This document shows, in pieces, positions 7,369 through 9,535 of a DNA stretch of 9,535 nt (position 1 is the stretch's first letter; each line of letters begins with the position of its first letter). Made by a program: the position numbers and the translations under genes. The stretch covers positions 1-9,535 of the forward strand of contig JACMRO010000122.1 of NCBI GenBank assembly GCA_014376425.1. Reading direction: 5' to 3'. The notes beneath the pieces were generated by a model. It was not told the origin of the DNA, did not search any database, and was given only the letters and a program-made list of their open reading frames with translations. The DNA is from Rubritepida sp. (GTDB lineage: Bacteria > Pseudomonadota > Alphaproteobacteria > Acetobacterales > Acetobacteraceae).

Positions 7369-7379
7369 GGCGTCAGGCG
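7362..7379 (+). terminator. Possible terminator-like hairpin over the motA stop
   Basis: CGCCTGA (7362-7368) and TCAGGCG (7373-7379) are perfect 7-bp arms around a GGCG loop, and the left arm includes the motA stop codon. No T-run follows, so it would be at best a non-canonical terminator or a 3'-end-protecting stem. Confidence 0.35.
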
Positions 7380-7610
7380 CCAGCAGCCGATGCCCGACAT
7401 GACCCGGGCGGCGCGATGGTTCGCGCCCTGGTCCGCATCACCGTGCGAGTTATGGAGGAACGTCCTCAGCCACCTCGCCCCCGCCATTGCCGCGCGCGCA
7501 CGGGGGCCCGCCTGCCCCGACCTCAGAACAGGCGGCCGGGGCAGGCGGCGCTGGCGCGCACCGTCGCGGCGCTTGGCGCGGGTCATGTCGAACGGGTAAA
7601 GGGTTGGACC
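7369..7610. other. Intergenic stretch after motA without a convincing gene
   Basis: About 240 bp with several overlapping open frames, all arginine- and proline-rich with weaker third-position GC bias than the neighbouring genes, so none is called. It contains the 12-bp inverted repeat at 7508-7548 and a small GAGGA/TCCTC stem at 7455-7467. No promoter stands out. Confidence 0.5.
7508..7548. repeat. Perfect 12-bp inverted repeat with 17-bp spacer
   Basis: CCGCCTGCCCCG (7508-7519) is the exact inverse complement of CGGGGCAGGCGG (7537-7548). No T-run follows on either strand. It may be a rho-dependent 3' end structure for motA, an extragenic palindrome or a leader structure for the gene at 7730. 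Confidence 0.65.
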
Positions 7611-7730
7611 ATGATGCAGAACGCCGCCCACGCTTTCGACACGCCCGCAGCCCCGGACCAGGTCCAGGTGGTGAGCACCTGTTTCGCGCCGCCAGGGGCC
7701 GCGGCCACGCTGCGGCCGATGCGCGGCTGA
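7611..7730 (+). CDS. Possible 39-residue ORF coupled to the downstream substrate-binding gene
   Basis: ATG-ATG at 7611 opens a 39-codon frame (MMQNAAHAFDTPAAPDQ...). An AAAGGG stands about 7 nt upstream, and the frame has strong G/C third positions. Its stop overlaps the next start as TGATG (7728-7732), a layout typical of translational coupling, and the next gene has no ribosome site of its own. I recognise no domain, signal peptide or membrane segment. The same frame is open further upstream to an ATG at 7416, but that part has weaker codon bias. It could equally be a chance frame in GC-rich DNA, or the remnant of a longer N-terminus. Confidence 0.35.
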   Translation: MMQNAAHAFDTPAAPDQVQVVSTCFAPPGAAATLRPMRG

Positions 7731-8374
7731 TGCGGGTCTTCTCCACCCTGGCAGTGGCAGGCCTGCTGCGGCCGTTGCTGGAGGATGCGGTCTTCGAGCC
7801 GACCGCGCGGCTGGTCGCGCGCATCGAGGCCGGCGAGACCGCGGACCTGGCGTTCCTGACCCAGGAGGCGGTGGCGGCGCTGACGGCCCGGGGCTTGCTT
7901 GTGTCAGGGCGCGATATCGCCCGCAGCTTCATCGGCCTGGCCGTCCAAGAGGGTGCGCCCCGGCCGGACATCGCGACGGTGGATGCGCTGCGGGCAACCC
8001 TGCTGGCCGCACCTTCGCTGGCCTATTCCCGCGCCGGGGCCAGCGGCATCTTCTTCGCCGGGCTCATCGAGCGGCTGGGCATCGCGGCCGAGGTCAACGC
8101 CAAGGCCACCATCATTCCGCAGGGCTTCACCGCCGCATTGGCCGCCAGGGGCGAGGTCGCGCTGGCGATACAGCAGGTCAGCGAGCTGATGGCGGTGGAG
8201 GGGGTGGACCTGGTGGGCCGGCTGCCCGAGGGGGCGAATGTGGGCGCGGTATTCTCCGCCGCCGTGTTCGCCGGCGCCCAGCCGGGCAGCGAAGCCGCGC
8301 TACATCGCCTGCTGACCGCCATGGGGCCAGCAGCACTTGAGGCTGCCGGGCTGGAGGCTGTCCAGGACCGCTAA
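7730..8374 (+). CDS. ModA-like substrate-binding-fold protein, no signal peptide
   Basis: The 214-residue product resembles periplasmic substrate-binding proteins of the molybdate-binding (ModA, PBP type 2) group. It opens with a first strand (RVFSTLAVAGLLRPL, 2-16), then FEPTARLVARIEAGETADLAFLT (22-44), a second lobe with AYSRAGASGIFFAGLIERLGI (98-118), and IIPQGF...VALAIQQVSELM (128-154). Relatives usually have a helix plus a strand (LLPAFEAATG-type) between the first strand and the FEPT segment; here only LEDAV remains, which suggests a loss of roughly 10-12 residues. No signal peptide or lipobox is encoded, and no permease or ATPase gene is near. It may therefore be a cytoplasmic or orphan sensor-like member rather than a transporter part. 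The ATG at 7730 has no Shine-Dalgarno but overlaps an upstream stop as TGATG. Fold assignment is fairly sure; the ligand is unknown. Confidence 0.75.
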   Translation: MRVFSTLAVAGLLRPLLEDAVFEPTARLVARIEAGETADLAFLTQEAVAALTARGLLVSGRDIARSFIGLAVQEGAPRPDIATVDALRATLLAAPSLAYSRAGASGIFFAGLIERLGIAAEVNAKATIIPQGFTAALAARGEVALAIQQVSELMAVEGVDLVGRLPEGANVGAVFSAAVFAGAQPGSEAALHRLLTAMGPAALEAAGLEAVQDR

Positions 8375-8457
8375 AGGGCTGCCGTCAGCCGTGGTCGGGC
8401 TGCGCGATGCGGTGCCGCCGGCCGATCGCCAGACAGAAGCGCATCTGGACTAAACAC
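8375..8457. other. Convergent intergenic region
   Basis: 83 bp between two converging genes. Only a weak CCAGA/TCTGG stem with a 10-nt loop near 8430-8449 is visible, and there is no convincing terminator on either strand. Confidence 0.4.
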
Positions 8458-8814
8458 CTAATCCATCGCTTCAGCCTCGAGCCGGTGCAGGACGCGACGC
8501 GCGGTCAGCGTCTGGTCTGCCACGGCGGCGTTGAGCGCCTCCATGGCGCGGTCGATCACGGCCCTGTCGTGACCACCATTCTCCAACGCGGCGTTCAACG
8601 TGCGCATCGCCGCCGAAACGGCGACGACGGCACCCGTCACGCTGCGCACCAGCGTGGCCGGGTCGGGCCCCTGCGCCGGCGGGCGCAGCGCGGCCGGCAG
8701 CGGTGCGACGGCCACGCCCCACGCGGCGTGCTGGGCGTGGAGCTGTGGTCGGGCCCGCGCGTTCAGCGGAAAGATACCCTCGGGCGGCGGCGCGGAGTGC
8801 GGGGCGGTGATCAT
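8458..8814 (-). CDS. Hypothetical protein of 118 residues
   Basis: I do not recognise this gene. The ATG at 8814 is preceded by AAAAGG about 8 nt upstream, a good ribosome site. The first 55 residues are proline- and alanine-rich and probably disordered. Residues about 53-115 are predicted by eye to be helical and contain two similar segments, AMRTLNAALENG (69-80) and AMEALNAAVADQ (90-101), so a small helical hairpin or oligomeric coiled coil is possible. There is no membrane segment or signal peptide. Upstream is a region with a near-consensus CtrA-like box. With a stator operon nearby, a motility or cell-cycle link is conceivable but unproven. Other open frames across the same DNA are arginine-rich and look like shadows. 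Confidence 0.6.
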   Translation of the reverse strand: MITAPHSAPPPEGIFPLNARARPQLHAQHAAWGVAVAPLPAALRPPAQGPDPATLVRSVTGAVVAVSAAMRTLNAALENGGHDRAVIDRAMEALNAAVADQTLTARRVLHRLEAEAMD

Positions 8815-8847
8815 GCTCGATGCCTTTTGCTGCTCTGTCAGTCTGCG

Positions 8848-8882
8848 CGCCGACCATGAAGGAATGGTTAACGCCGACCATG
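8848..8882. repeat. Two direct copies of CGCCGACCATG, 24 bp apart
   Basis: Identical 11-mers occupy 8848-8858 and 8872-8882 in the divergent region before the TPP-enzyme gene. An inverted ATGGT (8864-8868) between them pairs with ACCAT of the first copy (8853-8857). The layout looks like an operator cluster, or a small duplication. Confidence 0.6.
8857..8871 (-). promoter_or_regulatory. Near-consensus CtrA-like box upstream of the hypothetical gene
   Basis: The minus strand reads TTAACCATTCCTTCA, which is TTAA-N7-TTCA against the alphaproteobacterial CtrA consensus TTAA-N7-TTAA (one mismatch). It lies 43 bp upstream of the ATG at 8814, a plausible promoter distance. AT-rich motifs are rare in this GC-rich DNA, but a single near-match is weak evidence. 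Confidence 0.35.
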
Positions 8883-8920
8883 GACGGCGCCGTGCCGCCC
8901 CGGCTTAATGCCGTCCATGG
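8878..8920. repeat. Perfect 11-bp inverted repeat covering the TPP-enzyme start codon
   Basis: CCATGGACGGC (8878-8888) is the exact inverse complement of GCCGTCCATGG (8910-8920), with a 21-bp spacer. The right arm contains the ATG at 8917-8919. In mRNA the stem would bury that start; as DNA it could be a repressor site. Confidence 0.7.
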
Positions 8921-9535
8921 ACATCAACCCTTCCCATGCCGCGCTGCGCGGCGCCGACATTCTGTGGGGCGCGCTGCGCCAGGCCGGCGTAACGCGCGTC
9001 TTCAGCCTCTCGGGCAACCATATCATGCCGGTCTACGATGCGGCCTTCGGGCGGGGGATCGAGATCGTTCACGTCCGCCACGAGGCCGCCGCAGTCCACA
9101 TGGCCGATGCCTGGGCGCGGCTGACCGGCGAATGCGGCGTGGCGCTGGTCACCGGCGGCCAGGGCCATACCAACGCGGTGGCCGGCCTACCCACCGCTTT
9201 AGCCGGCGAGGTGCCACTGCTGCTGCTCTCGGGGCACGCGCCGCTGAAGGAGCTTGGGCTGGGCGCCTTCCAGGAAACCCCACAGGTGGAAACCGCGGCG
9301 CCGCTGGTGAAGGCCGCGCGCCTCATCCGCCACACCGCCACGCTGGGGCTGGAGGTGTTGCGCGCCGTGGCGCTGGCACGGGAGGGCCGGCCCGGCCCGG
9401 TGCATCTCTCGCTGCCGCCAGACGTGCGGGAGGCCAGCGTCCCGCCGCCACCGTTGCAGGAGGTGGCGCCCCGGGCCATGCCCCTCGGCGCCGAGACCGC
9501 GGCCGCCATCGACGCCATGCTCGGTGCCGCGCAAC
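8917..9535 (+). CDS. Thiamine-diphosphate enzyme, acetolactate synthase family (N-terminal part)
   Basis: The frame runs to the window edge, giving 206 residues of the N-terminal PYR domain and the start of the linker to the middle domain. The GADILWGALRQAGVTRVFSLSGNH start (12-35) is typical. E56 in VRHEAAAVHMADAWARLTG is the conserved glutamate that activates the cofactor. LVTGGQGHTNAVAGLPTAL (78-96), LLLLSGHAP (101-109) and REGRPGPVHLSLPPDV (155-170) follow the family pattern. Members condense or decarboxylate 2-oxo acids using thiamine diphosphate; the PP domain that would settle substrate and cofactor binding is outside the window. It resembles catabolic or orphan paralogues, and no small regulatory subunit gene is seen here. 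The start is 8917 or the in-frame ATG at 8908; neither has a clear Shine-Dalgarno. The start region lies in an 11-bp inverted repeat. Confidence 0.88.
   Translation, partial: MDINPSHAALRGADILWGALRQAGVTRVFSLSGNHIMPVYDAAFGRGIEIVHVRHEAAAVHMADAWARLTGECGVALVTGGQGHTNAVAGLPTALAGEVPLLLLSGHAPLKELGLGAFQETPQVETAAPLVKAARLIRHTATLGLEVLRAVALAREGRPGPVHLSLPPDVREASVPPPPLQEVAPRAMPLGAETAAAIDAMLGAAQ

Noticed and set aside
7487..7729. Upstream extension of the substrate-binding gene to 7487 (81 extra residues)
   Set aside because: The extension is Gly/Arg/Pro-rich with no signal peptide or domain; family similarity begins exactly at the ATG at 7730.
8471..8881. Minus-strand 136-codon frame overlapping the 118-residue gene
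   Set aside because: Strongly arginine-rich composition typical of a shadow frame; the frame ending at 8458 has better composition and a good ribosome site.
9069..9535. Minus-strand frames antisense to the TPP enzyme
   Set aside because: The plus-strand protein has the family's conserved motifs throughout, so these are shadows.
1..9535. CRISPR array, tRNA, rRNA, insertion sequence or phage signals
   Set aside because: No regularly spaced repeats, no cloverleaf or rRNA-like stretch and no transposase or integrase motif were seen on either strand.

Overview
The window is GC-rich chromosomal DNA with long G/C-ending codon runs. It carries an F1-type ATP synthase operon in the order atpH-atpA-atpG-atpD-atpC with no F0 genes beside it. 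That arrangement is typical of Alphaproteobacteria. Protein flavour (MotB/MotA, the ferritin-like protein, an acetolactate-synthase-like enzyme) suggests Rhodospirillales/Acetobacteraceae, for example a Roseomonas-like organism. The family level is inference, since no rRNA or marker search was possible.

Layout, left to right. (1) 1-216, minus: the first 72 codons of a ferritin-like protein whose remainder lies beyond the left edge. (2) 263-5255, minus: the complete F1 operon, transcribed from atpH (delta) through atpA (alpha), atpG (gamma), atpD (beta) to atpC (epsilon). The gaps are 3, 6 and 12 bp, except for a 130-bp atpD-atpC spacer that holds three consecutive inverted repeats. (3) 5256-5422: a divergent intergenic region that must drive the atp operon leftwards and the motor genes rightwards. 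(4) 5423-7368, plus: motB then motA, overlapping by ATGA, encoding the proton-driven flagellar stator in the reverse of the usual order. (5) 7369-7729: a poorly coding stretch with a strong 12-bp inverted repeat and a possible 39-codon ORF that overlaps the next gene as TGATG. (6) 7730-8374, plus: a ModA-like substrate-binding-fold protein lacking a signal peptide and apparently short near its N-terminus. (7) 8458-8814, minus: a 118-residue hypothetical protein. (8) 8815-8916: a divergent promoter region rich in direct and inverted repeats, with a near-consensus CtrA-like box. (9) 8917-9535, plus: the N-terminal part of a thiamine-diphosphate enzyme of the acetolactate synthase family, cut by the right edge.

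Functionally, the core is proton energetics: the catalytic half of ATP synthase sits back to back with the stator that spends the same proton motive force on flagellar rotation. The right-hand genes are accessory metabolism or uncharacterised. I see no mobile element, CRISPR array, tRNA or rRNA, and no convincing novel multi-gene system. The most unusual signals are regulatory: the structured atpD-atpC spacer and the repeat cluster in which one arm covers the start codon of the TPP enzyme.
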